This document shows, in pieces, positions 50,101 to 58,669 of a stretch of 64,000 nt of DNA; position 1 is the first letter of the stretch; each line of letters begins with the position of its first letter. Below the pieces are notes generated by a model. The model worked only from the letters and a program-made list of their open reading frames with translations, was not told the origin of the DNA and did not search any database. Made by a program: the position numbers and the translations under genes. The stretch is from the NCBI GenBank assembly GCA_928724745.1, contig CAKMXJ010000032.1:1488001-1552000 (forward strand), in the 5' to 3' direction. Source of the stretch: Anthracocystis setariae. Lineage: Eukaryota > Basidiomycota > Ustilaginomycetes > Ustilaginales > Ustilaginaceae.

Positions 50101-52781
50101 AGCAGAAGCTCGCGGCCAAAGTCAAAGTGGCGATAGAGAGCATAGTGAACCATCATGATGAACGGGTCAGGCGATGAGTCGGACGGGTGCAGGGAGCGGC
50201 GGTTGGCTGGAAACCAAATGCGGAAGAAGGCTTCGAGCCTCTTGTGCGTGTTGGTGTGACTCTCGTGGCATCGGAAGACGTATGCCCATAGCAATCGAAC
50301 AGCAGCGTTGAGCACAATGGAACGATGGACGCGGTCCTTGAGCTTGACGACGCCTGTTTCCACACAGGTAAACCAGTTGGATGAGAGCCTTTCTTCGGGC
50401 GAGACGGCCAAGAGCGTGACATGTAGGGGATATGCAACACTCCAGTAGCGAGGCTTGGCAGACATGGCGACCATTCTAGGCCAGATGGTGTCGATGGCCT
50501 TGGTCCAGGTGGGATGATTGACTTCGGCTGATGCGGTCTGGGCGACAGGAAGCATGAGATGGGCCAAGGCCTCGGCAAAGCTTGTCTTGACTCGGAAACC
50601 ATGGCAGTGAGCATAGTGCCGTGCAAGTACATTGACAAAGTCGGCGCCTTCCTCGAAGAGTTCCATAGGGTAGATGGTGATCATCAGGTGACGCAGACTC
50701 TGAATGGCTGCTACGAGGAGGTCTTCGACATTTTTGCTGGCAGGTGCCTTGGTCGACTGCTCCAAGATTTCAACAAAGCGGTCGCTGATGCTGACGAACC
50801 GAGTGCGTGAGATCTCGCCGATGAGCTGTGATACACTCTCGAAGCAGACATCGCGAACATGGTTGACGGAGCGCGGCAGCGTGCGGTCTCTGTCCTTTTC
50901 GCGTGAGCAAGTGAGAAGCATGGTGAAGGTCTGCTCCTCAAATTCGGCGGCTTGCGCTTCGCCGAGCGAGTCTCTGACGAGGACCTTGGCGATGACGACG
51001 AGCGCTTTGGAGACGAGGAAGATGGCCAAAAGTTCTTTGCGGCGTGCAAGGTAGAGAGCAATGTCGCGGGTCCCGACGGTCGAGGAAGCGGCGGTGGACA
51101 CGGATGCGAGATGGCGGCGAACGAGGTTGGCATCGATGTCAGTTTCCATGGTGATGGCCTTCCAGCGGAAAAGACTGCGGATGACAGAAGCAGCGCCCTT
51201 GCGAGAGATGTGGGCAAGCGAGTCGCAGACCGAGTCAAAGAGAGCATCGTCCTCTGGGCGGAGGGCACAAAGCACTTTAGGATGGTTATCGTGCGATGAT
51301 TCTAGAGCACGTCGCACCTTTGCCGAGGCAAGAGTGATGAATCGACTCATGAGGATGTTGAGTGCGTATTCGACGGGAGCTTGGGGATCGGGAGTTCCAA
51401 TGCCGACGGGAAGCTGGCCAAGACCTTCGGCACCTAGGCTGATGGCGAGTGCATTTGGTCGAGCCGGCGCTGGACTTGCACGGCGTGTGCTAGGTTGGTG
51501 TGGCGGGCGTCGTGATCGCTGGTTGGGTCCCCAGGGTGGGTGGTGGTCGCCGATGTAAGTATCTTCGGTTTCTTCGAATGGACGAGCATGGCGACCAGAG
51601 TCTTGGCGCAGTTGGCGTGTGCTGGACTTGCTCGGACTGCCAAAGTCGGAGTGTTCGAGAGAGGCGGAACTGGCCATGGCGCGCGGAAGTTGAAAGGCTG
51701 CATTGTTAGTGTGACCGCCTGGGGTGACAGGCATGTCGGCATAGGGGCTGTCGTTGGAATGCGGGAGTGGAGGCACGGGTGGGAGATCAGCGATCGAAGC
51801 GGCGTAAGGATAATTGATGGCGCTGCTGTTTGAACTACTTATGCCACCGACAGAGTAGTGTGAGTCGGAGTGGGATGAGGAAGTAGGCGCATGTTGGTAT
51901 CGTGAGGATCTGGAAGCGGAAGAGCTCTGGGCATGGTGCCTGGATGGGGACGACTGCGAGCTGTCGCTCCGATGCCTGACGCCAGGAAGCGGACGCGGCC
52001 TATCTGGGGGCGAGTGAAAGCCCGGCGATGGTAAATCTTGGGATTGAAAGGAAAATTGCTGTGCTACGGCCAGGGGACGAGGAGTAGAGAGGCCGGAACG
52101 ATAGCCAGCGGTGAGGTCGCCCGCATCGGATGCAGACGCTGGAATCTCGAGGCGGGAAGCCTCGCGCGGTGTAGTGGGCCATTGAGGTTGAGCCTCAGGC
52201 TCAAGCTGATTGGCGCGCAAATGCGGATTGAGCGAGGAGGTAGAAGTGTGCTTGTTGGGAAAGCTGAAGCCAGAAGAAGCAGCGCCAACACCGCTACAAC
52301 TACCGAACGGAGGATGGAGATTCGATGCGCTTGCTGAGGGCTCGAGCTGCGAATAGGACTGTTGGCTCAATGAGGGAGCAATACGAAAACCAAGACCTCC
52401 GAACCCTCCGGCCGAAGAGTCGCTGGTTACACTGCCAGATCTACCATGCCATGCTAGCGCTGCACCACGAAAGGGGCCGGACTGGTTGCTGTGCGGCGGG
52501 TGTGGATATGCGGGAGACTGGTGAGAAGATTGTGAGAAGGGACCATGCCTGTAGCTGGTGGGCGAGTAGTGATCGGATTGCTGATCGTGCCAGTTGGAAT
52601 GAGTTGACTGGGAAGTTGTGATAATCTGCAGATGTCGACTAGACGAGGGTGGATTGTCCTCCAGCGACGGTCTCGCACTGTGATGGTTGGAAGAGCTACT
52701 GACAGAGCCGGGTGGAGACTGGATGCGACGTGGCGGCGCAAAGATCTGCTTGTCGTCAAGATCCGGAATGACGACCTGCAT
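44136..52781 (-). CDS. Cell morphogenesis protein, Furry/TAO3/Mor2 family
   Basis: Single exon of 8646 nt, 2881 aa, by far the largest gene here. Residues 1 to about 470 are Ser/Pro/His-rich and disordered. The conserved Furry-type helical repeats begin around PVEYALNILMSRFITLASAKVRRALE and continue through SIVLNAAVRLLWAYVFRCHES, HWRFYVLALCTTTTS, MEALDHLGNRKIIVIFHNWV and FQVFRALQPSVTPSMMVTILGRLADTV. The C terminus (from about 2640) is disordered, with a poly-Gly run of GGT codons (about 44455-44487). By family knowledge Tao3/Mor2 is the scaffold of the RAM/MOR pathway that activates the NDR kinase Cbk1/Orb6 in polarised growth and cell separation. The start is at MQVVIPDLDD; upstream in-frame sequence carries repeats. 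Divergent from LRO1. Confidence 0.93.
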   Translation of the reverse strand: MQVVIPDLDDKQIFAPPRRIQSPPGSVSSSSNHHSARPSLEDNPPSSSRHLQIITTSQSTHSNWHDQQSDHYSPTSYRHGPFSQSSHQSPAYPHPPHSNQSGPFRGAALAWHGRSGSVTSDSSAGGFGGLGFRIAPSLSQQSYSQLEPSASASNLHPPFGSCSGVGAASSGFSFPNKHTSTSSLNPHLRANQLEPEAQPQWPTTPREASRLEIPASASDAGDLTAGYRSGLSTPRPLAVAQQFSFQSQDLPSPGFHSPPDRPRPLPGVRHRSDSSQSSPSRHHAQSSSASRSSRYQHAPTSSSHSDSHYSVGGISSSNSSAINYPYAASIADLPPVPPLPHSNDSPYADMPVTPGGHTNNAAFQLPRAMASSASLEHSDFGSPSKSSTRQLRQDSGRHARPFEETEDTYIGDHHPPWGPNQRSRRPPHQPSTRRASPAPARPNALAISLGAEGLGQLPVGIGTPDPQAPVEYALNILMSRFITLASAKVRRALESSHDNHPKVLCALRPEDDALFDSVCDSLAHISRKGAASVIRSLFRWKAITMETDIDANLVRRHLASVSTAASSTVGTRDIALYLARRKELLAIFLVSKALVVIAKVLVRDSLGEAQAAEFEEQTFTMLLTCSREKDRDRTLPRSVNHVRDVCFESVSQLIGEISRTRFVSISDRFVEILEQSTKAPASKNVEDLLVAAIQSLRHLMITIYPMELFEEGADFVNVLARHYAHCHGFRVKTSFAEALAHLMLPVAQTASAEVNHPTWTKAIDTIWPRMVAMSAKPRYWSVAYPLHVTLLAVSPEERLSSNWFTCVETGVVKLKDRVHRSIVLNAAVRLLWAYVFRCHESHTNTHKRLEAFFRIWFPANRRSLHPSDSSPDPFIMMVHYALYRHFDFGRELLLGFLSHKVLGGSSKLSLQPELLTGQRMTVAIRAILLTLDAHVKGVSPPFPCGANFHHFDFDTLPEGSGDQLPEGFKYAKAEIGEAQNQFNDLICKIALLCDHQISDMTIFDARTHLLARNSHTSASSTSERANLERDGFICRFHSSAMLIAAYPRENQSYSDLLRACFESWPRCLSPNIPFSNVLSVLFRAHFSADPDLSRASARALRRIASQRPGGSSAVVSGFMRWIFRMDTAFWEIHPKQVLLMPKIEEAIRLWIDFLQIWLAELRIQNSQADQGQTGAMKGFEMERTSAWALMDEVEAYALFLLCSASRPLRSLAIEVLRLIAVLDDAFLSPSRRAAIEKARAEGEEEEPTRIVHLLEMPCQDFLDSNDPHLSWHQINHLARWKSPDRSVSLKNIAESEREVEQSLWFRALPLFLRMSLERFPTTVAVFRSYITNRVLEMDHVAVFAADISNRTPATTMSSATFSKSQAASAASASMHSSSSMASLRDAAAGGTAGQAETLLMAQHWRFYVLALCTTTTSTEGSRGGVVGNHRRKMSEPETGERMISARDLFQKLVPFLASDNEVFQDAVVFALGNINENHYVALMETMQALSGTLNEDFKVRSVARTGLKRNRRLDRLRTALAHVLQLTAPHMEALDHLGNRKIIVIFHNWVTETFDFLIDREIRQDWEFHSLRRYFSAVTQHFFDGLAKRGEADAHFSFETRLRMFALFRDWHSYSTISEDGRNKVANLLSRAADQQRDDRAKERAVKTLNYETQALSYQAGCAMASLCQGAITPVGGQTPAPMAGASLEISSLLQWLSNLFQTSDEKNHDLARKALRSLLVYNDSNAELIDNAVDRCITEQDRALGKKSFFVTTAEVVIEKDNISMPLHAIFCLGLVKLGHPDSSIRRRALSVLDNCSRRFDESCTLDEFEVGVSSPLPAIYLRAQRDVNAHLAMHFDGLRTAILSEFTRRLPLVESSRRATILGLLPEWLRGLILHIADPHHDTFAAAPPEVVLYRAYLNLSNLFCLTVRYGDEHNFEIQEIWSSLVVASEDLQSADAVVNFLIDQGLHFRSEQVVTHSKRVVSCISHTQAGPHIFEQLCAMIEPSRMIQAPRNAPAPMPDPDHRHLFRADLNTLLPKPEPTLAFSEGQLALFYVGEMTYERREQLGTSLPTLLHAIFLHIDSKSAFVRAQVVELFEQLMRCIITVGASGTVASNASISGSSLPAVDPERTAAAKAQVERLFARRTFANWSAETSETDHDSQSRMPKNLLSTVHDTLALIEPFFATFRQDWGSVALTWAASNPIRHMACRSFQVFRALQPSVTPSMMVTILGRLADTVSDHKPEVHRFTLEVLYALNLVVKTCEPFNREFLAQTWWATLACLSTVNEAEFAESAAILESLVDRLDIGSPDVIAFLVQTCPEGWEGDVGVLRILVERGLRSSETSAPTFRLMAKLAKCKDPALIDFNDKCRLGYLFVAALPWFLQVTEESLKAAGGSVTSRSDPRNATVASGGVKKAGTDASGGASKGEADPPVLSAVETQMVLEMAADLAGTAAHLEMRDLERVATSIARSRFRTKDDLVRQAVNCIRSHYLPQHGPEMAVLLLGDVLNRHEWVRRQAMQVLKMFFQALDTRNHAAFSNLGSELLMPLLRQLSTPLSAEALEVLDEPIVVHGGPAANQILRMSLQWGNMALNGQTRDFVHDASIFGPPQESGWAVADPQDMATRTRINLQALVKMCERTLDIIPTGNNVNFVVDDAYDGNVEGFGLDEAPGVGGVSEDVPPSSLGDIVNQLHDLSSFFGDDPMSKSRQVSVMWRDSRLDRSGSMRQASGGLGRVNSMRAHGGGLGVAGGTMRGMQFGGRQVSPNPTVVAGYAEVYRSVSGGSRSGGGGGGGGGGEVNRGEKMARSVSGGETGETRSRAQIAKILARSTTRELAPRMGRSESDGRIFQGIVEERGESAHQQKPSASSTSSSSAIATGRVRLGTGSIARSVVSGYKVSGSDV

Positions 52782-52946
52782 TGTGAGATGTGTTGGAGTC
52801 GAATCGAATCGAATCGAATCACCCGAGCATGTCGTGCCAAAGTCAATGGACCGGGTATAAAAGCAGATCGTGTCTGATGGTTGAGCCAAGGAGGACAAGA
52901 AGCACGTCGAGATGGCAAATATTGGTTGATGTTTGGTGTGACAGCG

Positions 52947-53006
52947 GACAGACAGACAGACAGACAGCAGCAGCTGCGCCTCACTCACTCACTCACTCAC
53001 TCACTC
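52947..53006. repeat. Adjacent (GACA)n and (CACT)n microsatellites
   Basis: Five GACA units (52947-52967) and about six CACT units (52981-53006), separated by a short CAG-rich spacer. Confidence 0.85.
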
Positions 53007-53238
53007 CTATTTTATGCGTTCGTTTCACTCGAAATGGACCCTGACTTGGAAATTTACGCTGCTCTGTTCTATTACAAGACCTAACACCTTTAATTCTTGC
53101 CTCAAATCTCGATGCGCCCATCAATCAACGCCAGTAGTAGTCTGAGTGCTGCAGTCTGCTGCGCGATGCGCGATTCGCACCCTGGTGCTTGTTATATATT
53201 ATTTTTAGCCCACTTTATCGTTTGCACCTCCACTTTTC

Positions 53239-53264
53239 TTTTTTTTTTTTTTTTTTTTTTTTTT
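53239..53264. repeat. Poly(dT) tract, 26 nt
   Basis: Uninterrupted T-run 105 bp upstream of the LRO1 start in a divergent promoter region. Confidence 0.9.
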
Positions 53265-53368
53265 GTTTTTCGGTTTTCGGCAGATGCTCATGTCCAACTT
53301 GACCATCGGCTCGGCCCGGTTGACTTTGATAACCACCATCTACCATCTCATCGCATGCCGCAGCCGTC

Positions 53369-55579
53369 ATGACGGGTCCACATAATCGCAAACACAAAAA
53401 GTCCAAGAATGCCGATCAACGCCATGACGCTCACATCAACGGTACCTCGACCGCCCATCCCCTCCATCAACTTTCTAATGGCGATACCGTTTCTGTGTCC
53501 AGAGCAGATGGTAGCGTCACACCGCCGCAGCAGATCATTCTCAACAAGACCAAGCGTCCTTCGCTTCAAGGTCGAGCAAGCTATAGCGTAACTGCACCGG
53601 GAACACCATGGCACGAACTCGATCTTTCCGAGGTCCCCTTCTTGCGACATATCGACGACCTGCCCGCAAAGCGCGGCCTGATGCGATATCGTCGACTCTT
53701 CTTCGTCTTTGGCGCTGCGCTTGGAGCCGTGATCGCTTTCCTGGCTTCCAGAAACGTCCAGATGGCAACTCATATGCAAACTCTCCGCTCGCTTGTCGAC
53801 GAGTCGATAGATGGGCTTGGCATCGATTTTCCCTCCATCGACATTGGCATGCCAAAGGAATTTGCAGACATGGGCGAGAACCTCTTTAGTCGCTCGCGTG
53901 AGTGGTTCAAGAACAAGGACTTTGGTGTTGGACGAGATCTGAGCCGCAAAGGCTATACTGCTGACCACCCGGTCATCCTCATTCCAGGTGTGGTCAGCAC
54001 CGGCTTGGAAAGCTGGACCACCGACGAGCGATCTGCGAGCTACTTTCGCAAACGTTTATGGGGCACCACCACCATGATGCGCACCATCGTCTTTGAGAAG
54101 GATATGTGGGTGCGCCATCTCTCGCTTGACCCGCAAACAGGTCTCGACCCCCCCGGTATCCGCGTCCGTGCCGCCGAAGGCCTCGATGCAGCCAGCTTCT
54201 TCGCTGCAGGCTACTGGATTTGGAGCAAAGTCATCGAGAACCTCGCCGTCTTGGGTTATGATACCAACAACCTCTTCCTCGCCAGCTACGATTGGAGGCT
54301 GAGCTACTACAACCTCGAGGTTCGCGACCGCTTTTATACGCGCTTGAAGCTCAAGATCGAGCAGAACAAGGCTCTGTATGGCAAGAAGACGGTCATCGTG
54401 GCGCACTCGATGGGCAGTTCGGTGTTCTACTACTTCATGAAGTGGGTCGAGGCCCAGGGTGAGTTCTATGGCAATGGAGGGCCGCAATGGGTCGAGGAGC
54501 ACATTGAGGCATTCACTTCTATTGCAGGTACTTTCCTTGGTGTGCCCAAGGCGATGGCCGTCATGCTTTCGGGCGAGATGAGGGATACTGTAGAAGTTCC
54601 TCCCGCTGCCGCTTATCTGCTCGAGAAGTTCTTCAGTCGACGCGAGCGTGCTAAGCTCTTCCGCACCTGGGCCGGTGGAGCCAGCATGCTCATCAAGGGC
54701 GGCGAAGACATCTGGGGCAACTCCACTTGGGCACCGGACGATGAGGATGGTGCCGAAGACACGCACGGTCACATCTACAGCTTCCGTACCCCCGGCACGG
54801 ACCAGCACGATCTCAATGAAAGCACGGTCAAGACCAACCTCACCGCTACAAAAGCGCACAACTTCATGCTCCAACATGCGCCGAGCAGTTTCCAGCGCAT
54901 GCTTGCCACCAACTACTCGCACGGCATCGAGCGTGACCCACAGAAGCTGAAGGACAACAATGCGGATCATACCAAGTGGAGCAACCCGCTCGAGGCGCCA
55001 CTGCCCAATGCGCCGAGCATGAAGCTTTACTGCATCTACGGCGTTGGCAAACCCACCGAGAGATCCTACTGGTATCAGCAGGGAGAGTTTGCCACTGAGT
55101 CGTCGATCGGTGAGCAGCTCGACGAGCCCGGATGTTTCGGTCAGGCTTGTCCAGATCAGTCGCACACACCCAAACTCGACTTCCCAACAGCACGTCTCAG
55201 TTGGATCGACAACTCGATCCACAAGGAAAACGCGCTGCCTAAGGTCAGGTCCGGTTGCAAGATGGGCGATGGCGACGGAACCGTTTCGCTGCTCTCGTTG
55301 GGAGCTATGTGTACCGAGGGGTGGAAATATGCTCATTGGAATCCGGCCAATATCAGTGTCGTTACGCATGAGCTTAAGCATGAGCCGGAAGCCATGGATC
55401 TGAGAGGCGGCGAATCGACTGGAGACCATGTCGATATCCTAGGAGCGAGGGGCGTCAATGAAGCCATCCTTAAAATCGCCGCTGGCAGAGGAATCGAAGT
55501 CACAAACCAGTTCTTCTCCCAAATTCAATCTTTCGCCAGAAATGTTAAGTGGCTCACAGGCACTTCCCACGGCCCTTAA
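53369..55579 (+). CDS. lro1: Phospholipid:diacylglycerol acyltransferase LRO1
   Basis: Single exon, 736 aa. Basic cytosolic N terminus, one transmembrane segment (about 108-126, FFVFGAALGAVIAFLAS), then the lumenal alpha/beta-hydrolase domain. Catalytic Ser347 lies in VAHSMGSS, Asp636 in GDGDGTVS and His687 in TGDHVDIL, the LCAT/PDAT triad. The PVILIPGVVSTGLESW oxyanion/lid region and YDWRLSYYNLEVRD are also typical. The enzyme moves an acyl group from the sn-2 position of a phospholipid to diacylglycerol, making triacylglycerol at the ER. Start ATG is immediately after a short leader. Convergent with MPE1 (175 nt). Confidence 0.95.
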   Translation: MTGPHNRKHKKSKNADQRHDAHINGTSTAHPLHQLSNGDTVSVSRADGSVTPPQQIILNKTKRPSLQGRASYSVTAPGTPWHELDLSEVPFLRHIDDLPAKRGLMRYRRLFFVFGAALGAVIAFLASRNVQMATHMQTLRSLVDESIDGLGIDFPSIDIGMPKEFADMGENLFSRSREWFKNKDFGVGRDLSRKGYTADHPVILIPGVVSTGLESWTTDERSASYFRKRLWGTTTMMRTIVFEKDMWVRHLSLDPQTGLDPPGIRVRAAEGLDAASFFAAGYWIWSKVIENLAVLGYDTNNLFLASYDWRLSYYNLEVRDRFYTRLKLKIEQNKALYGKKTVIVAHSMGSSVFYYFMKWVEAQGEFYGNGGPQWVEEHIEAFTSIAGTFLGVPKAMAVMLSGEMRDTVEVPPAAAYLLEKFFSRRERAKLFRTWAGGASMLIKGGEDIWGNSTWAPDDEDGAEDTHGHIYSFRTPGTDQHDLNESTVKTNLTATKAHNFMLQHAPSSFQRMLATNYSHGIERDPQKLKDNNADHTKWSNPLEAPLPNAPSMKLYCIYGVGKPTERSYWYQQGEFATESSIGEQLDEPGCFGQACPDQSHTPKLDFPTARLSWIDNSIHKENALPKVRSGCKMGDGDGTVSLLSLGAMCTEGWKYAHWNPANISVVTHELKHEPEAMDLRGGESTGDHVDILGARGVNEAILKIAAGRGIEVTNQFFSQIQSFARNVKWLTGTSHGP

Positions 55580-55754
55580 CCCACCCCCCCAACTCTCACT
55601 TTGTATCACTTAATCTATCGTCGTTAAACTAGAAACCTAATCACAGTCACATCTATAATAACGGTGCTGCGAATCTAGATTCTTTTTAGAAGCGTAGGGT
55701 GTCACTTAGTGTGATTGCGAAAAAGAAACGGACAAATTGGTGGATCATATACTA

Positions 55755-57608
55755 TCACTCGGTTCGTGCCGACTTGCTGCTGTCACCGCCTTTGTTGCTG
55801 ATGTCGACAAAGTCGGCGGGACGATCGCGTTTGGTGCCAACGACTCTCTGCCTCTGCTGATTGACGGGGGTGCGCATGTATGCCGAGTTCTCGTTCGTAG
55901 GCGGATTGCGGTGGCTGAACGGATTGGTTGCCTGTGCTGCCTGTTGCTGGCCCCACGACATGTTTTGGTTACCTTGCATCATGCCCATGCCCATACCCAT
56001 GCCCATCTGCCCCATCTGCTGCATCCCATTCATATTGCCGCCACCATGCCGCTGCATCTGCTGCATAAAGGCAAACTGCTGCATCTGCAGTTGCATCTGG
56101 AGCTGCATTCGCATGGGCGGAGGCAACTGTGGGTTCTGCAACATCATCATGATCTGCTGCACCATTTGAGGGTTAAACACCATGCCTCCGCCGTTACCCT
56201 GGCCGTTGCCGTTGCCATTGTTATTTTCGTTGTTGTCACCGTAATGCAACTCGTTCTCGTTTGCCGCTGCGGATTGTTGCGTCTGCTCGTCCTGATCGTT
56301 ATGAGAAGGGCCTGGACTCTGCTTCCGCTGACCTTCAGGACCAGGCGAGCCTGCTTTGCTGCCATCCTTGTCGCCCGAATCTCCCTGTTCCGTCTTTCTG
56401 CCTTCCTCTTCGATCTCCTTCTCGCTCTGCTCGATCGTCTCCTTGATGTACTCCTTGACCTTCTTGCGCGTCTCGTCGTCGACCTTGAGCTGTTCGAGAT
56501 CGGCAATGTGCTTTTCGCATTCTGCACAAGTGAACTCGTGCTCGAGCAGATGCGTCTGGATGCACTCCTCACAATACTTTGTCTTGCAGCACGGCGTCAC
56601 CACAGCATCGCGCAGAAGCTTGGAGCACAGAGGACAGGCGAGCGACGTGTCAGTGGGTGCCGACTGATAGACGTCCGACTGCGTGAGAGGTTTGGTGCGC
56701 ACCCGGTTCTTGCGCCACGAGTCCGAATCGACACGCGCTACGACGTAGGTACCGTCCGCGGTGAGCATGACTCCGGCTCGTTGGTCTTCCTCCGTAGGCT
56801 GCTCAACCGTCTTGAGCATGGATTTGGGGATACCCGTAGTTCGCTTGAAGCGCGGACGGTTGTCGTACTCCTTGTCATCGTTGGTGGGGCAGTCTTGAAT
56901 CCAATGTCCAGGCTTGCCGCAACGGAAGCAGACGTAGCCGATGGGCGGTGGACGGTCTGGCATATGCTGCGGACGCTGTGTGGTCATAGGACGCGGAGGA
57001 CCGCCCCTCCTCACCTGGCCGGAACGATCGCGATACGTGGCGTGCGACATCTGCTCTTGCGTCGCATCCCATTGTTCGGTAGTGGCTTGGAACATGGCGG
57101 CGATGCGGTCAGCCTCATTGCCAGTAGCGGCGGCGGAAGGATCGACGGATGCAGAGGGACCACTGCCGGATGCGTGTGGTGCAGACGAAGAGCTGGCATC
57201 TTTAGAGCCATCAAAACGCATCGTCATAGGACCACGGTACATGGACGAGTTGGCCGTCTTCACTCCCGAAGCATTGGCGGTGGCAGAGAACCGACTGGCA
57301 CCCGTGGTGTCTGCTGCTCCATTGACGTCGGCGACATAGTTTTGGGCCGTACCTCGTCCGGGTTTCGACGGGGGTAGACGGCGAACGATGACTTGCGTCG
57401 ATCTGGGAACCAAAAAGTTGTCGTCCTTGTACTCGTCGTTGGTGTCGGCATTGTAAACGCCCAAGTCAAAGTCGGTACCGCGGCCCATCTTGTTTTGGAG
57501 GATGATCTCGCGCTTGAGGTCCCATACCGAAATGCCGGTGCCGTCGAAGGTGATGCGCGAAGGCTCCTTTTGCGACTTGAACTTGTAGTAGACAGATGCG
57601 GAAGCCAT
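55755..57608 (-). CDS. mpe1: Cleavage/polyadenylation factor MPE1 (RBBP6-type)
   Basis: Single exon, 617 aa. Domains in order: DWNN ubiquitin-like domain (about 1-78: VYYKFKSQKEPSRITFDGTGISVWDLKREI), CCHC zinc knuckle (VCFRCGKPGHWIQDC), and a RING/U-box-like domain (CPLCSKLLRDAVVTPCCKTKYCEECI...CAEC). A Glu/Lys-rich segment and a C-terminal region rich in Gln/Met/Asn (repeats of QLQMQ and MGMG) follow. By family knowledge Mpe1 is a subunit of the cleavage and polyadenylation factor and is needed for mRNA 3'-end formation; the RING gives possible E3 activity. The start is the ATG before the DWNN domain; the frame stays open upstream but without an ATG. Convergent with LRO1, divergent from GID8. 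Confidence 0.93.
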   Translation of the reverse strand: MASASVYYKFKSQKEPSRITFDGTGISVWDLKREIILQNKMGRGTDFDLGVYNADTNDEYKDDNFLVPRSTQVIVRRLPPSKPGRGTAQNYVADVNGAADTTGASRFSATANASGVKTANSSMYRGPMTMRFDGSKDASSSSAPHASGSGPSASVDPSAAATGNEADRIAAMFQATTEQWDATQEQMSHATYRDRSGQVRRGGPPRPMTTQRPQHMPDRPPPIGYVCFRCGKPGHWIQDCPTNDDKEYDNRPRFKRTTGIPKSMLKTVEQPTEEDQRAGVMLTADGTYVVARVDSDSWRKNRVRTKPLTQSDVYQSAPTDTSLACPLCSKLLRDAVVTPCCKTKYCEECIQTHLLEHEFTCAECEKHIADLEQLKVDDETRKKVKEYIKETIEQSEKEIEEEGRKTEQGDSGDKDGSKAGSPGPEGQRKQSPGPSHNDQDEQTQQSAAANENELHYGDNNENNNGNGNGQGNGGGMVFNPQMVQQIMMMLQNPQLPPPMRMQLQMQLQMQQFAFMQQMQRHGGGNMNGMQQMGQMGMGMGMGMMQGNQNMSWGQQQAAQATNPFSHRNPPTNENSAYMRTPVNQQRQRVVGTKRDRPADFVDISNKGGDSSKSARTE

Positions 57609-58669
57609 GATTGCGAGATGTCGAGAGTTGTAGATGCCAGCGCAACGGATGCGAAAGGTTGGACAGGGCACGTACCGAAACGTATGTGGTTCGTTGTAAG
57701 AGACGGCGTAATCTTCGAGCGAGGTTGGCACTTGGATGTGCTTCCAGCTGGACCGACGATGTTCCTTGCTGGGAGTTCAGGAAAGGAAAGGGTTAGGTCA
57801 AGGGGGCAACGATGCACCTACAGTCTCGAGATACGTTGTGTACCTTCAGGCTTTTGGGTTGCGCGATACAGATCAATCAGGGCGAAGGGCGAGGCAAACT
57901 AAACGAATTGATCATTCACCAGCATCAACTCTGGAATGCGGAAAGCAAAGGAGTACAGCAATGCTATCCAATGAGACCCAGGACAGACAGAAATGAAGGG
58001 GCGCAAGAAAAGAGGGAGATCAGATCAAAGGCCAGATCGTAGAGCGAGCGGAAGAGTCGCGGTCAGCTTGTCCTGCAGGAAACCACCGGTGGTAAGAGCC
58101 TCTCGGAACGTGTACCGCGAAAAGTTGATGAAAATGGTGGTGGTTGGGAAGGAAGAGGCCGTGGCAACAAAGCTCGCTGTTTCTAATGCCAAAAGTGGAG
58201 GGAGGCCCACCGCAATTTCGAGTTGATTGGATTGGTGATCGATTTCTCACGGCCGAAACTGAGTGTCGCCTACGCACGGCCACTTGGCGAAATCGGGCGG
58301 CATCTGAGCCAAATTCAAAGTTGCAATTCGCAGCCCAGTGCAGAACAGCGCAGCACTCGACAACCAATCACGCTGCCTCCCTCCATCTCTATTCTCGCTC
58401 TCATCACTTTCTTAACCTTTCATCCGACCGAGAGGAAAAATTCTGCTCTGCAAGCGTCGATACGCTCTGTCCATTCACGGGGAGTCCACCGCTTGCCTCT
58501 CGACCACGACAAGCCGGCCCTCACGCCCCGCTGACTGGGCCGGACCCTTTCTCGTTCCTCCTCCACTGCCCGGAGCGGATTGGATCCGTTCCAGCGTTCC
58601 CTTCAGTCCTGGACTCGGGCTGTTTCAACAAGGCAAAGCACAACATCTGTTGCAGTTTCAGCCTTCGAA
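57609..58669. other. Divergent intergenic, MPE1 / GID8
   Basis: 1.06 kb with no gene or repeat that I can name. The right half (58370-58669) is C/T-rich and probably the GID8 leader. Confidence 0.5.

Larger units (their letters stand above)
52782..53368. other. Divergent intergenic, TAO3 / LRO1
   Basis: Repeat-rich spacer: (GAATC)4 at 52801-52820, GACA repeat 52947-52967, CACT repeat 52981-53006, TATATATT at 53191-53198 and a 26-nt T-run (53239-53264). TATAAAA on the + strand at 52856-52862. No gene seen. Confidence 0.6.

Noticed and set aside
54056..55429. 457-residue frame antisense to LRO1
   Set aside because: Shadow caused by the codon bias of LRO1, which has an intact catalytic triad on the other strand.
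55737..57377. 546-residue frame antisense to MPE1
   Set aside because: MPE1 with DWNN, zinc knuckle and RING explains the stretch; the antisense reading is His/Leu/Arg-rich noise.
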